64,000 nt of DNA from Okapia johnstoni (taxonomy: Eukaryota > Chordata > Mammalia > Artiodactyla > Giraffidae): NCBI GenBank assembly GCA_024291935.2, contig CM044320.1:32332001-32396000 (forward strand). The letters run 5' to 3'. Shown here one piece after another: positions 53,371 through 64,000 of the stretch. The first letter of the stretch is position 1, and every line of letters starts with the position of its first letter. The notes under the pieces were generated by a model that worked only from the letters and a program-made list of their open reading frames with translations, did not search any database and was not told the origin of the DNA. Position numbers and translations under genes: made by a program.

Positions 53371-54222
53371 CCGAAACGCTGGACTGGAAGAAACACAAGC
53401 TGGAATCAAGATTGCCGGGAGAAATATCAATAACCTCAGATATGCAGATGACACCACCCTTATGGCAGAAAGTGAAGAAGCACTAAAGAGCCTCTTGATA
53501 AAAGTGAAAGAGGAGAGTGAAAAAGTTGACTTAAAGCTCAGTGTTCAGAAAACTAAGATCATGGCATCTGGTCCCATCACTTCATGGGAAATAGATGGGG
53601 AAACAATGGAAACAGTGAGAGACTTTATTTTGGGGGGCTCCAAAATCACTGCTGATGGTGATTGCAGCCATGAGATTAAAAGACGCTTACTCCTTGGAAG
53701 GAAGGTTATGACCAACCTAGATAGTATATTTAAAAGCAGAGACATTACTTTGCCAACAAAGGTCCGTCTAGTCAAGGCTATGGTTTTTCCAGTGGTCGTG
53801 TATGGATGTCAGAGTTGGACGGTGAAGAAAGCTGAGCGCCGAAGAATTGATGCTTTTGAACTGTGGTGCTGGAGAAGACTCTTGAGAGTCCCTTGAACCT
53901 CAAGAAGATCCAACCAGTCCATCCTAAAGGAGGTCAGTCCTGGTGTTCATTGGAAGGACTGATGTGGAAGCTGAAACTCCAATACTTTGGCCACCTCATA
54001 CAAAGAGTTGACTCATTGGAAAAGACCCTGATGCTGGGAAGGATTGGGGGCGGGAGGAGAAGGGGACGACAGAGGATGAGATGGTTGGATGGCATCACCG
54101 ACTCGATGGACATGGGTTCGGGTAGACTCCAGGAGTTGGTGATGGACAGGGAGGCCTGGTGTGCTGCAATTCATGGGGTCGCAAAGCGTCGGACACAATT
54201 GAGCAACTGAACTGAACTGACT
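53371..54222 (+). pseudogene. BovB LINE 3' part, the only plus-strand copy
   Basis: Encodes the RT from just before the catalytic box. NINNLRYADDTT includes an intact YADD (bases 53441-53452), then [24 protein letters not shown] and [14 protein letters not shown] at 53894-53896 replaces the family Trp after RVP. Near 53941-53945 one G is missing, which moves the remaining coding ([16 protein letters not shown] to KRRTQLSN) into another frame. The 3' terminus has ACTGAACTGAACTGACTG. No TSD seen. Confidence 0.93.
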
Positions 54223-54759
54223 GATGGTCCTATCTACTTGATTACTTTCTCTTCTTAGCCAGGACTGATGATTACAAATGTCCTGGCAAGCTTTACTAGT
54301 AACTTTATTTCATCAGTATGAATAATTTTTTTTTGTCTTTCAAACTACTTACTTCAAGTAGAAACTGGGAAGACAATCACATATAAAATAGTTAAGTAAA
54401 AAACCTTGACGAATACAATCATTTGGTCATCAAAATATAAAAAGCTGAAAATAATATTGCATTCGATACTTTGAAAACAGCAATATTCTATTCCAGTGAC
54501 AAACTCAAAGCAGATCCCAACTAAGAGTTAAAGCTCTTCTATTCATACAAGCAGCCCTTAGACAGGAATCATACACATTTTTATCCAGAATGGTCTCGCC
54601 TTCCCTTCCTTATCTTTTTACTTTGTTACTTTTATGGAAATTATTCCATGTGTTTATGTGTTTTCCATAAATAAATTTTTGTTCAGAATGCCACTAAGCA
54701 ACCACAATCAACCTTGGACAGTATCTAAATCATTTTTACAGAAGCGGAAATAGCCCATT
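54223..54759. other. Anonymous AT-rich sequence
   Basis: No feature recognised. Confidence 0.35.
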
Positions 54760-55700
54760 AAGGGGTCTCAGCTTAAGTGAGAGGCATGGGTGGGTTACTA
54801 ATTGACATGGAATGTCAATTTGATCAGCACAGTGACATTACTGAAGGTGCTTTGAAAGTTGGCCCCACCCAATAAACAACCCTTGGGATACAAACTTCAT
54901 GGTCCTTGAATCCTTTCTCAAAGGTATGAGTGAAGCACAAAGACTCACCAGGAGAAGGATGAGTAAAGGCCCTGTCCTATGGGTCAGGTGCTGACCAGAG
55001 ACAGTTATGTCCTTGTACAGCCAGTGGGAACACAACGTGTCCTGGCATGGCCGTCTCCCACAGCTGTCCCTTAGGGCGCATGGGAGGTGGGTGCAGGAGA
55101 AACTGACTTATTTGGATGAGGGGCACACAGCACCCCTGGAGGGACAGAGTCAGGGAGTCAACCCTTAACCACTGAGGCCACTGCGGCCTCCAAATCACCA
55201 TCGTGGGTTCATCGACCTGTCTCTGCTCTTTCCTCTTGGGCCTCCTCGCACTGGGAGTGGGAGGGCTGGGTGTCTTCCTCCTGCTACTCATTGTTGTAGA
55301 AGTGAATGTGACTCACACTGGGAAACTGGCTGACGCCTTCTCCCCGGGACTCTGCAGATACTCTTGACACTTAGAAATGGGTAGCTGAAGTCTTACAGGA
55401 TGCCGAAACCCCAAGGCCCTTTCAACCCAAAGGTTTGTTGTTCACCCCCTGGCTCAGGCTCACTTCCAGTTCTGGTGGGTTCAGCATCCTGAGGGGTCAG
55501 AATCCAGGGTCTCCATGCAAACAGCTCTTGGGCTCGCGCGGGGGCAGTGGTCCCCGGGCACCTTCCCTGGCACAGTGACAGACACAGCCCCATGCCTCCC
55601 AGGCTCTGACAGTCTCCTCCGATCTCCTGATGACCTCTGAGCTTGCACCCCTCCAGCAGCGGCAGTGATTGGCCACGCCTTTAACTGCCCAGGTGAGTGC
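54760..55700. other. GC-richer island, unexplained
   Basis: About 940 bases clearly richer in G+C than the flanks, with local CpG clusters (for example GGGCTCGCGCGGGGGCAGTG at 55530-55549). On minus it offers a CCAAT-type box and a GGCGTGG box (about 55666-55682), then frames of 73, 66, 104 and 65 codons. The 104-codon frame (55291-54977) starts MSSRRKTPSPPTPSARRPKR, a basic, Pro/Ser-rich N-terminus. On plus there is a strong donor, CAG|GTGAGT at 55690-55698. I recognise no protein or LTR. It could be an old retrocopy, an LTR, or a promoter/exon of an unknown transcript. Confidence 0.3.
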
Positions 55701-55734
55701 ACTCCAATATAAATTTTTTAGTAGTTATGAGTAT

Positions 55735-55980
55735 TATCAGATAAGGATCTGCCACTTGCTGGTTTAGTGACGCTGGCCTAGTTACTGATTCCTCTATGCC
55801 TCAGTTTCCTCATTTGTTTCATAATAATTCATGTCACATAGATGAGTATCAGAAGGATTAAATAAACTTTTATATACACACATTTATTACATATATGATA
55901 CATATAAATATATACACACTTAACTTGGCATCTCTCACATAGTACGAGTTCAGTAAGTGGTAGCTGTTGATTATTGTTGT
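55735..55980 (+). mobile_element. MIR SINE with AT-rich insert
   Basis: 'ctgccacttgctggtttagt', 'ctatgcctcagtttcctcat', 'gatgagtatcagaaggatta', then an AT-rich block (about 55868-55918) and 'ggcatctctcacatagtacg', 'agttcagtaagtggtagctg'. Confidence 0.75.
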
Positions 55981-56093
55981 TGCTAGATTAAGTAACAAAG
56001 ACATACTTTCATTTGAAGTGTTTGGTTTACAATTGAGGTACCTTGATATATATATACTTTGGTATCTATTTAAGGAGAAATAGCATGAATCTG

Positions 56094-56307
56094 GGCTTCC
56101 CTGGTAGCTCAGCTGGTAAAGAATCCGCCTGCAATGCAGGAGACCCAGGTTTGATTCCTGGGTTGGGAAGTTCCCCTGGAGGAAGGGCATGGCAACCCAC
56201 TCCAGTATTCTTGCCTGGAGAATCCCCATTGTCAGAGGAGCCTGTTGGGCTACAGTCCTTGGGGTCACAAAAAGTCGGACACGGCTGAACGACTAAGCAC
56301 AGAACAC
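56094..56307 (+). mobile_element. Bov-tA SINE with TSD
   Basis: 'ggcttccctggtagctcagc' to 'gacacggctgaacgactaag'. AGCATGAATCTG / AGCACAAATCTG (56082-56093, 56308-56319) is a TSD matching 10 of 12. Confidence 0.93.
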
Positions 56308-56319
56308 AGCACAAATCTG

Positions 56320-56628
56320 TTTGTACTTCAATCTGTCTTTTAAAATATCACCAAGTTTTCAGTGAGTGTTTTAGTAGAAATACCATTATTGCTCACTGCC
56401 GGTTTTCTAATGAACTTAAAGGAGAGCCATGAAATAGCATATGTAATAAAAAGCATAATTTAACTGATGCCAGAATTCAGGGTTTTCATATTAAGTGTGA
56501 TATCTTTCCTGGTCCTGAGAGCTCCAACAGAAATTAAACCGTCACAGAAGGTGGCTCTACACACATGCCTGAAGCTATCTCTGAAGTGTCACAGGGTAGA
56601 CTTGGACATCTACAGAAGGTGTAACTGT
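56320..56628. other. Anonymous sequence
   Basis: No feature recognised. Confidence 0.35.
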
Positions 56629-56641
56629 AAAACAGATGACT

Positions 56642-57280
56642 GTTTAAATTTTTTATTTTATTTTTAATTGGAGGATGGTTACTTTGCCGTATTGTGATGG
56701 TTTCTGTTATACATCAACATTAAACAGCCACAGGCATACACTTGTCCCTTCCCTCTTCAACCTCCGCCCCACCTCCCTCCCCCTCCCACCCCTCTAGGTT
56801 GTCATAGAGCACTGGCTCTGGGTTCCCTGCATCATACAGCAGATTCCCACTGGCTGTCTCTTTTACTTAGGGCAATACGTATGTTTCAGTATATTGATTC
56901 TTTGTGTCTGAGCCACCAGTCCTAGCTGTTGTAAATAGCACTGCAGTGAACATTGGGGTGGGTACATTTGTCTTTTTCAATTATAGTTTCCTGAGGGTGT
57001 ATGCCCAGTAGTGGAATTACTAGGTCATATGGTAGTTTTATTCCTAGTTTTTTTAAGGGAATCTCCATACTGTTCTCCACAGTGGCTATATCAATTTGCA
57101 TTCCCACCAACAGTGCAAGGGGGTTCCCTTTTCTCTATACCCTCTACAGCATTTGTTGTTTGTAGATTTTTTGATGATGGTCATTCTGACTGGTGTGAGA
57201 TGATATCTCATTGTATTTTTGATTTGCATTTCTCTAATGAGCGGTGTTCAGCATCTCTTCACGTGTTTATTAGCCATCTC
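56642..57280 (-). mobile_element. Ruminant L1 3' end, antisense, with TSD
   Basis: Reversed tail 'ttttattttatttttaattg', 3' UTR ('tgatggtttctgttatacat', pyrimidine tract 56756-56800), a gap in the UTR, then the ORF2 end in reverse ('agtagtggaattactaggtc', 'tctccatactgttctccaca'). AAAACAGATGACT at 56629-56641 and 57281-57293 is a perfect 13-bp TSD. Confidence 0.96.
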
Positions 57281-57293
57281 AAAACAGATGACT

Positions 57294-59649
57294 TTATGTT
57301 CCTTTTTTTCAATAGTACGGCAGCACAAAGTGGAACCCAATGGTGTATTATTTTTGTATTTTTAGAATTTTTAGCCAGTAAAATCAAGTTGTAAGGTCAC
57401 CCACTATTCCACCTTCCATGAACATCTCAGAATATTGGCAAAAACAAGCAACATACAGTTTTTTCATGCTAATTTTCTTATGTCAGTGGCAACCCCCATT
57501 TTATGGTCCAACTGTTTTCATTAGAGTTCTTAACAGGAGCAGCTCCCTCAACATCTTCTATACTGGGCACTTAATTCATCTCAATATGTGTTAAGTTTAA
57601 TTATTTAATCTCAGTTTTCAGAATAATCTAAATTGATATTACTCTAGAGATTGGCTAATGTCTATCCATGTGACCTTGATCAAATGATAAAGTTTGGCCA
57701 GACCTCAGCCTTCTGTGTTCAGTGAACTGATAATACTAGTTGTTGGACAGCAGATTGCTAGCTCTGAAAAGCAAGGTATCTGTGCATCTGGTTTCAGTGA
57801 GTTCTCTGAAGTGAGTGCCCTTCTGTGTCTGGATAAAGCACTATCATGTGGCCATCCCTCCCTTTCATGTCTAGGTGTAAAGAATCCACAGCTTCCTTGG
57901 GACCTCACCCTGTAGAGCCAGATTATTTTTGAGTGACATTGGTAGGCTTGTGACTTAAAAGGGAAAATATGACAAGGCTGGAACAACAGAAAAAAAGAAG
58001 AAAGATGCATGTTGAGGTCAGTAGCATTCATGCAGAATGGTGGCATTCCAGATGAAGTTGATTCAGGGTTACTACCACTTGGAAGATTTCAGCCATCAGG
58101 AACTGGCTTACAGTCAGGGCTGTAGAACGGGTCTTGGAGGCCCTGACCTAGACTGAATTGTTCATCTTTGTGTGTTGGTCTTGCTTCATTTCCATCACTT
58201 TGAGGACATGCCTTCAGACTAACCAAGTGGCCTTTGTCTCATGCCACCCGTAGCTCCCTGGCTTCTCCATGACTTGTTCTCCTGTGACCTTTTCCAAGAT
58301 ACGAATTTCCAGGTTAAATTCCAAAGCAGAACACTTCCCTTATGAGTACTCTGTTAGCCAGAAGTCAAAGAATTCAAGCTAATAAACATATCTTTGTGTT
58401 TCCATGGGGTATTAGAATGATTTTACAAATGGTAACCATTTTGAGAGGATTAGGGAATAAATTACTTTTTGGTGATGTCAGTATATTAGACTGATAAAAG
58501 GAGTTATTTAGAAGAGCTTGCTTTTGAGATGAACTTTGGTTACTGGAAAAACATCTGTTCTCTAAAATGGATAATGAAAGATTTTGCTTTTTCTTAAATT
58601 TTAATTATTACATAGAAATCCTGTATTTCCTATTCAGAGCTTCAATTCACAGATCAAAATCTACCCAAATTGTTAGTCCATATATAAGTACTGTCTTGGC
58701 AAAGTACTATACTCATAAAAGATTTTCGATAACTGCTCTATGACCTATTGGTTTACACCTCTTGGTGTGGGAGAAGTCTCCATTTCAAAATCATAGATAT
58801 GGGTTTAACCTTATATTTGATTCAGAAAAATATAGTTGTCAATAAGGTATCTGGAAATGAGCTTTCAATAAGAAACTCAAAATTTCATGCTAAAGAAAAA
58901 ACTGAAGTTGCTAGATATGTTTATTTTAAAATTTTATTTTTTAAAAAAGATAGTTCTTAGTAGAAAGATCAGTATTTTCATATCAATGACTTTTTTTTTT
59001 TAAGGCATTCTATTTCTCACAAATGTCACTTGAGAAGTTATGCATCTTGACTGAAGTGATATACTCAGGATTTGAATCTCCGAATGCTATCACCCTGATC
59101 AATGTTCCCTTGAAAAAAGTGGCTTATTCCAGGAAGTAGTTTTTAATAGTGTGAATTTAAGGAAATGCCAGAAATATCTAAGAAGCTTTGCTGTATATTT
59201 AAAGCAAGAGTTAAAAATCATCACAAACAGACAAGCATATTTTATTTAGGGACTCTGAAAAATAAATGTCAACATAATTTTCTAAAACCGGAGGAATAAT
59301 TTGTTGACACTGAAAAATAAATGTGATGAAACACTTATTTTGCTGAAATGCACATTTATTTATCATAGTTTCTCTGAACTAAAACTGTAGTCTCTTAGCA
59401 CGGTTTATTAATAGTTGATTTGCCTCCTCTTTCTCTTGGAATGGCAGATTTGTACCTACTGTCCCATTGTTGTTTATTACTAGAAGTAAATTTCCAAGAG
59501 ATGACAGATGAGATTTTTTCAGTGTAATTTAGGACATTTTAAGAGCGTTTATTTGGGTACAGTGAATCCTTTTAAAGAGACTAGCCTTATTCATTTCTTG
59601 GTTTCTTTATTCACCCCAGTTGTGAATATATGCCCCCAAACTGCTAGGT
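57294..59649. other. Repeat-poor anonymous sequence, 2.4 kb
   Basis: About 57660-58320 is less AT-rich and carries a 113-codon minus frame (57705-58046) with no recognised similarity. The remainder is AT-rich with short frames only. Confidence 0.4.
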
Positions 59650-59805
59650 TCATGACCTCGAGACAGTTAGTTAGTTAAGCTTCCTGAGACTCAGTTTTTT
59701 CACCTTTAAAATAAGGTGAGTGGCACCGAACTCAGTGAACTGTGCTGTGAGGAATAAATGAGGCATGATTCTCGGAGCTTGGCAGATGGGTAATACTCAC
59801 GCCAC
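59650..59805 (+). mobile_element. MIR fragment
   Basis: 'tcatgacctcgagacagtta', 'cttcctgagactcagttttt', 'tcacctttaaaataaggtga', 'tgaggaataaatgaggcatg', 'ctcggagcttggcagatggg' follow the 3' two-thirds of MIR. Confidence 0.65.
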
Positions 59806-60495
59806 TCCTTGCCATGGTTGCAGAGTGATCACATGCACGAGTCCTGACTGGGAAGTATTAGGTCATTGCATGTGTGTGAATGCTGTGACCTGAGGATGAT
59901 GAGTGATAGAGGAAAGATTATGTGTTTATTGGATTTAATAGTTAATGCACACGTAGTGCTTAGCATTATGAACTTTGAAAAACATACTATTAAAGAAAAA
60001 TTCTATGATTTAGATATCTGAAAAGAAACGATATAAAGCCCATCTTTAGAAGAGATGGCTTTGTTATGGCAATGAAGACCTTTTTTTATAAGCAAAAGAG
60101 AAAGCAAGGGTTCTATTAAATTTTCTCCTTTGTCCTTTATTGTTCCTACAAGTAAAACTTCCAACAGTGTGTCCATCACCACTTCTAAGTGCCTCTCAGT
60201 GCCTCAGAATACATTAAAGAGCGGGCAGAAATCTTATTCTTATACATAGACATATTTTCTAAAAGCTAGTAGTATAGAGACTTTTTATAGGCATTGTGGC
60301 CACTTCCACTGCTCACCTTCCCCCCACCCCCCATGCTAAGTCACTGAGTAAGTTTAACAGAGTTTCACTAGTTTCTCTACCATGGGGTATCAGAACCTTT
60401 GTCTCCCAGAGATGACATGTTATGAAAAGTTTCCCAAAGTTACTGAACTGGAAGACTTTATTTCTCATGGTGCGTCTCTCAGGACTGCCATCCTT
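59806..60495. other. Anonymous sequence
   Basis: C-rich tract at about 60320-60332. No family recognised. Confidence 0.35.
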
Positions 60496-60508
60496 GAGAA
60501 TTCATTTT

Positions 60509-61399
60509 CAGTTCAGTTCAGTTGCTGTCGTGTCCAACTCTTTGCAACCCCATGGACTGCAGCACACCAGGCTTCCGTGTCCATCACCAACTCCTGGAGC
60601 CTACTCAAAACTCAAACTCTTACTCAAATGTCCATCGCATCGGTGATGCCATCCAACCATCTCATCCTCTGTCGTCCCCTTCTCCTCCTGCCTTCAATCT
60701 TTCCCAGCATCAGGGTCTTTTTCAGTGAGTAAGTTCTTTGCATCACGTAGCCAAAGAATTGGAGTTTCAGCTTCAACGTCAGTCCTTCCAATGAATATTT
60801 AGGACTGATTTCCTTTAGGATCTGACTGGTTGGATCTCCTTGCAGTCCAAGGGACTCTCAAGAGTCTTCTCCAACACCAGTTCAAAAACATCAATTCTTC
60901 AGCGCTCAGCTTTCTTCATAGTCCAACTCTCACATCCATACATGACTACTGGAAAAACCATAGCTTTGACTAGATGGACCTTTGTTGGTTAAGTAATGTC
61001 TCTGCTGCTTTTTTTTTTACAATATTGTAGTGGTTTTGCCATAATCTGCTTTTTATTATGCTGTCTAGGTTGGTCATAGCTTTTCTTCCAAGGAGTAAGC
61101 GTCTTTTAATTTCATGGCTGCAGTCATCATCTGCAATGATTTTGGAGCCCCCAAAAAATAAAGTCTGTCACTGTTTCCATTGTTTCCCCATCTATTTGCT
61201 ATGAAGTAATGGGACCAGATGCCATGATCTTAGTTTTCTGAAAGTTGAGTTTTAAGCCAACTTTTTCACTCTCTTCTTTAACTTTCATCAAGAGACCCTT
61301 TAGTTCTTCTTTGCTTTCTGTCATAAGAGTGGTGTCATCTGTGTATCTGAGGTTATTGATATTTCTCCCAGCTATCTTGATTCCAGCTTGTGCTTCATC
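60509..61399 (-). mobile_element. BovB LINE, 0.89 kb, with TSD and an L1 stub inside
   Basis: From the 3' terminus (60509) to the coding for AGIKIAG (61399). GAGAATTCATTTT at 60496-60508 and 61400-61412 is a perfect 13-bp TSD. The coding frame has many breaks, among them an extra AACTCAAACTCTTACTCA-like duplication near 60608-60626 and a 44-base interruption at 61007-61050. Confidence 0.95.
61007..61043 (-). mobile_element. Ultra-short L1 3' end (~37 bp) inside BovB
   Basis: T-run followed by 'acaatattgtagtggttttg' and 'ccata' is the reversed extreme 3' end of ruminant L1. TCTGCT at 61001-61006 and 61045-61050 repeats BovB sequence, so this looks like a real insertion with a short TSD. Confidence 0.8.
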
Positions 61400-61412
61400 G
61401 AGAATTCATTTT

Positions 61413-62199
61413 GGGAGATGCTTATTTATGTTACTAAGGTCATCTTCCTTAGCACCACTCTTGACCTTGTGTACCTTTTTATAACAACCCACTTTCTGTG
61501 ACACCATTTACAGAACTGCGTTATAGTGAGATAATGGGTTTGATTAAAGTAACCTTTGACTGGCATCTGAGGCAGCTCTCCAAAGACTGTTACCTCTAGC
61601 TGCCAAATCTGGTTTCTCATCACCTTCCTTTTCTCTAATGTGTTTTCACTGTCTCTCTTCTCCTCTCACGTTATGCTTCATCCTGTCATGCTCTCCAGGC
61701 TGTTTCTCTCTTCAGTTCTTTTCCCATTTCTGCAGACAGCAGGTACCCGTAGACATTTTTTACATCAGTAATATTTGAACATTAAGAAGTTAATACTTTT
61801 TTAGTTGATAGCAGTTATTCTATACAGTTTCATTGAATTCTCACATCAAATTAGTTTTAGCATGAGCTAATATGAACTCCTTTTAGTTATATTTTTTTAC
61901 CAATTTTTTACACAAAGGAGAATTTTAGTATCTGGTTATTAATAGTTCTTATAAGTACTATTCAGAATATATATTGTGTTCATTGTGCTGAATCTCTTTC
62001 TCTGTGATGCAGAAAGAGCTAGGGGCCAGCATCAGTATTTGACTTAACTAAAGTAACTAGTTTGATCGTGAAAATTTTATTATAACCCAGTTTATCTGTA
62101 TACTGTTTTTACACAGAATTCTTTGATGTGCAGTAATGTCAGATCTTGAACAAAGCTAACAACAAAGGAAATGTTAAAGTTGGCAGTAAGCTAGTGTGT
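61413..62199. other. Anonymous sequence
   Basis: A less AT-rich stretch at about 61560-61745, then AT-rich. No family recognised. Confidence 0.35.
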
Positions 62200-62850
62200 G
62201 CTTGTGTGCCGTGTCCAGGGAGTGATGAGATTTGCTCAACAGTTTGATGGTTGCTATCACAAGGAAGTTATATCATTTAGAGATACGCCATCAGTTCTCA
62301 TCATTTGCAAGAGCCTTTGGTCACAACAGTTTCATCAACTGATAGTATCTCACCTTGTTTTATGTGTTTTTCCATTTAAAGACACTTTATTTAATATATA
62401 TAATTGATTAACCAACATTGAATTCACAGTCAACAGCACTACAGTACATGCCTGAACAAAACTTACCTAACAATGTGTATTTTTCTCTAGGTCACATCAG
62501 AGCCTTCGTGCCCTTAGGAACCCTAGACAGCACTTCAGCACAGTGCGTGGGGACTATTTTAAATAGTGAAGTCACCAACAGAAATTACAAAAATGCAAAA
62601 TATGACCCTATATAGACTGAGAAAAGGACATTTGTTGACAGAATGGAAGCTGAAATAAGCACTGATGTTTTAATAACCTCAGTGGGGAATGTGTAGGCCA
62701 GACAACTCCAATTTTTCACCTCTTTATACGTGTCTGTGAGTGACCATGAAAGTACCACAAGTGTGGATTTGGGGGTTACAAATAAATTTTAGTAAGTGGG
62801 TGAATTCACGTATAAGGAATCCACAAATAATGAGGATTGAATGTAATTGC
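62200..62850 (-). pseudogene. Tigger DNA transposon, transposase N-terminal part
   Basis: In reverse it reads terminal repeat (62850 to about 62820, 'tcctcattatttgtggattc'), 5' UTR ('atttatttgtaacccccaaa'), then the start of a pogo-like transposase at about 62557 (start codon decayed to ATA, then GTCCCCACGC). It follows the family to 'cttgttttatgtgtttttc' and 'gttgtgaccaaaggctcttg' near 62300. Stops and indels throughout; only the N-terminal DNA-binding part is represented. Confidence 0.7.
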
Positions 62851-62904
62851 TTTATTAAAAGCACTGGCCTTGGGGGAATATGTCTCCACAAATTCAGGTG
62901 CTTA

Positions 62905-63815
62905 ATTCCAATAGACACTTTTAAAATTGAAGTATGGTTGGTGCACAATACTGTGTTAGTTTCAGGAGCACAGCAAAGTGATTCAGTTTTGTTTTTTTTT
63001 TCCAGATTATATTCCATTATAGATCTAGGTGGTGCTAGTGGTAAAGAACCTGCCTACCAGTGCAGGAGACATAAGAGACGCAAGTTGGATCCCTGGGTCT
63101 GGAAGATCCCCTGGAGGAGGGCATGTCAACCCACTCCAGTATTCTTGCCTGGAGAAACCCATGGACAGAGGAGCGTGGTAGGCTACAGTCCATAGGGTCT
63201 CACTGAAACAACTTAGCACACACACATAGGTCATTACAAAATACTGAATCCTTGTTCTATACAGTAAATCCTTGTTGCTTATCTATTTTATTTATAGCAG
63301 TTTGTATCTGTTAATCCCATATTCCTGATTTCTCCCTCCTTTGGTAACCATGTTTGTTTTCTGTGTCTGTAAGTCAGTTCCTATTTTGTATATAGATTTA
63401 TTTGTAGTATTTTTTAGATTCCACATGTATGTGATACCATACAATTATTTGTCTTTGTCTAACTTCACTAAGAATAATGTTTTCTAGGTCCATCTATGTT
63501 GTTGCAAATGGCAATATTTTATTCTTTTGTTTATGGCTGAGTAATACGCTATTGTATATAAGTATACCACATCTTCTTAAGCCAGTTGTCTGTTGATGGG
63601 CATTTGGGTGGTTTCTATGTATTGGTTATTATAAACACTGCTGCTATGAACATTTGGGTGTATGAACATACAAAGAAAATATACATATCTTTTCGAATTA
63701 GAGTGTTCATTTTTTTCCAAACATATACCCAGGAGTGGAGTGGTAGCTCTAGTTTTTTATAGAATCTCTATTATTTTCCATAGTAACTGCACCAATTTAC
63801 ATTCCTAACAGTGTT
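62905..63815 (-). mobile_element. Old L1 3' region, antisense, carrying SINEs
   Basis: 'attgaagtatggttggtgca', 'cagcaaagtgattcagtttt', 'tctatacagtaaatccttgt', 'gattccacatgtatgtgata', 'ccatctatgttgttgcaaat', 'tgatgggcatttgggtggtt', 'tacccaggagtggagtggta', 'tgcaccaatttacattccta' in reverse order of the L1 3' end. Split by a Bov-tA at 63028 and entered by another at 63816. Confidence 0.87.
63028..63226 (+). mobile_element. Bov-tA variant SINE (same head as 53120)
   Basis: 'ggtggtgctagtggtaaaga' head and 'gacataagagacgcaagttg' spacing, as in the copy at 53120. Ends 'acttagcacacacaca'. Sits inside L1 3' UTR sequence ('ttccattatag' on the left, 'aggtcattacaaaatactga' on the right). Confidence 0.92.
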
Positions 63816-64000
63816 AGACTTCCCTGGTGGCTCAGATGGTAAAGAATCTGCCTGCAGTGCAGGAGACCAGTACGAGCCCTGGGTCAGGAAGATCCCCTGG
63901 GGAAGAGAATGGCCACCCACTCCAGTATTCTTGCCTGGAGAATTCCGTGGACAGAGAAGCCTGGCAGGCTACAGTCCATGGGGTCGCAAGAGTCAGACGC
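63816..64000 (+). mobile_element. Bov-tA SINE, cut by window end
   Basis: 'agacttccctggtggctcag' to 'gtcgcaagagtcagacgc'. Near consensus, except that the B box is altered (CCAGTACGAGCCC). About 20 bases of tail lie beyond the window. Confidence 0.93.

Noticed and set aside
62480..62620. Host exon after TTTTTCTCTAG
   Set aside because: No donor follows and the sequence aligns by eye to a reversed Tigger transposase start.
8613..63226. CRISPR-like or satellite array from recurring ~200-base similar units
   Set aside because: Units are dispersed, in both orientations, with individual TSDs: SINE copies.

Overview
This window is nuclear DNA of a ruminant, most likely a bovid. It carries the bovid diagnostic set of BovB (RTE-type LINE) fragments, tRNA-derived Bov-tA SINEs, BovA/Bov-A2 SINEs and ruminant L1 3' ends. 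It also has the wider cetartiodactyl CHR-2 SINEs and a pan-mammalian layer of MIR, MaLR LTRs, Tigger and hAT DNA transposons and decayed L1M. All family names come from recognising consensus wording by eye; no library search was run. The sequence is AT-rich, has no operon-like gene packing, and almost every long reading frame lies in a transposon or antisense to one.

No confirmed host protein-coding gene, RNA gene or CRISPR-like array is visible. The best host-gene candidate is an exon-like block at 459-555 (+), with a polypyrimidine/AG acceptor, one open frame and a strong GTGAGT donor. A weaker exon-like block lies at 3950-4050. If real, the window is mostly intron of a plus-strand gene. 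The antisense bias of BovB (six of seven copies on minus) fits this but does not prove it.

Layout. 1-5 kb: exon candidate, an L1 tail at 1.6-1.9 kb and about 3 kb of anonymous sequence. 5-21.5 kb: BovB 3' ends, CHR-2 and Bov-tA copies, two MIRs, a Tigger-like element, and a three-layer nest at 12-13.5 kb (old repeat, then L1, then Bov-A2). 21.5-31.6 kb: a LINE-dense block containing an old antisense L1 composite, two MaLR LTRs, a ruminant L1 3' end with a 423-codon ORF2 remnant and target-site duplications (TSDs), and a plus-strand ancient L1/HAL1-like ORF1 piece abutting a 3.1 kb antisense L1. 33.4-34.7 kb: the longest BovB copy, with TSDs. 35-48 kb: Bov-tA copies (one a tandem dimer), a hAT remnant and long repeat-poor stretches. 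48-57 kb: SINE-rich, with a plus-strand BovB, a GC-richer unexplained island at 54.8-55.7 kb and another L1 with TSDs. 60-64 kb: a BovB with TSDs that itself carries a roughly 37-bp L1 stub, a Tigger remnant, and an antisense L1 hosting two Bov-tA copies, the last cut by the window edge.

How the parts relate: the non-autonomous SINEs depend on LINE machinery (Bov-tA/BovA on BovB or L1, by established knowledge), and all LINE copies here are 5'-truncated or broken, so nothing in the window looks able to mobilise itself. Nested insertions with clear TSDs give a readable relative chronology. I found no previously undescribed system. The best leads are the exon candidate, the GC-richer island and the tandem SINE dimers that moved as single units.
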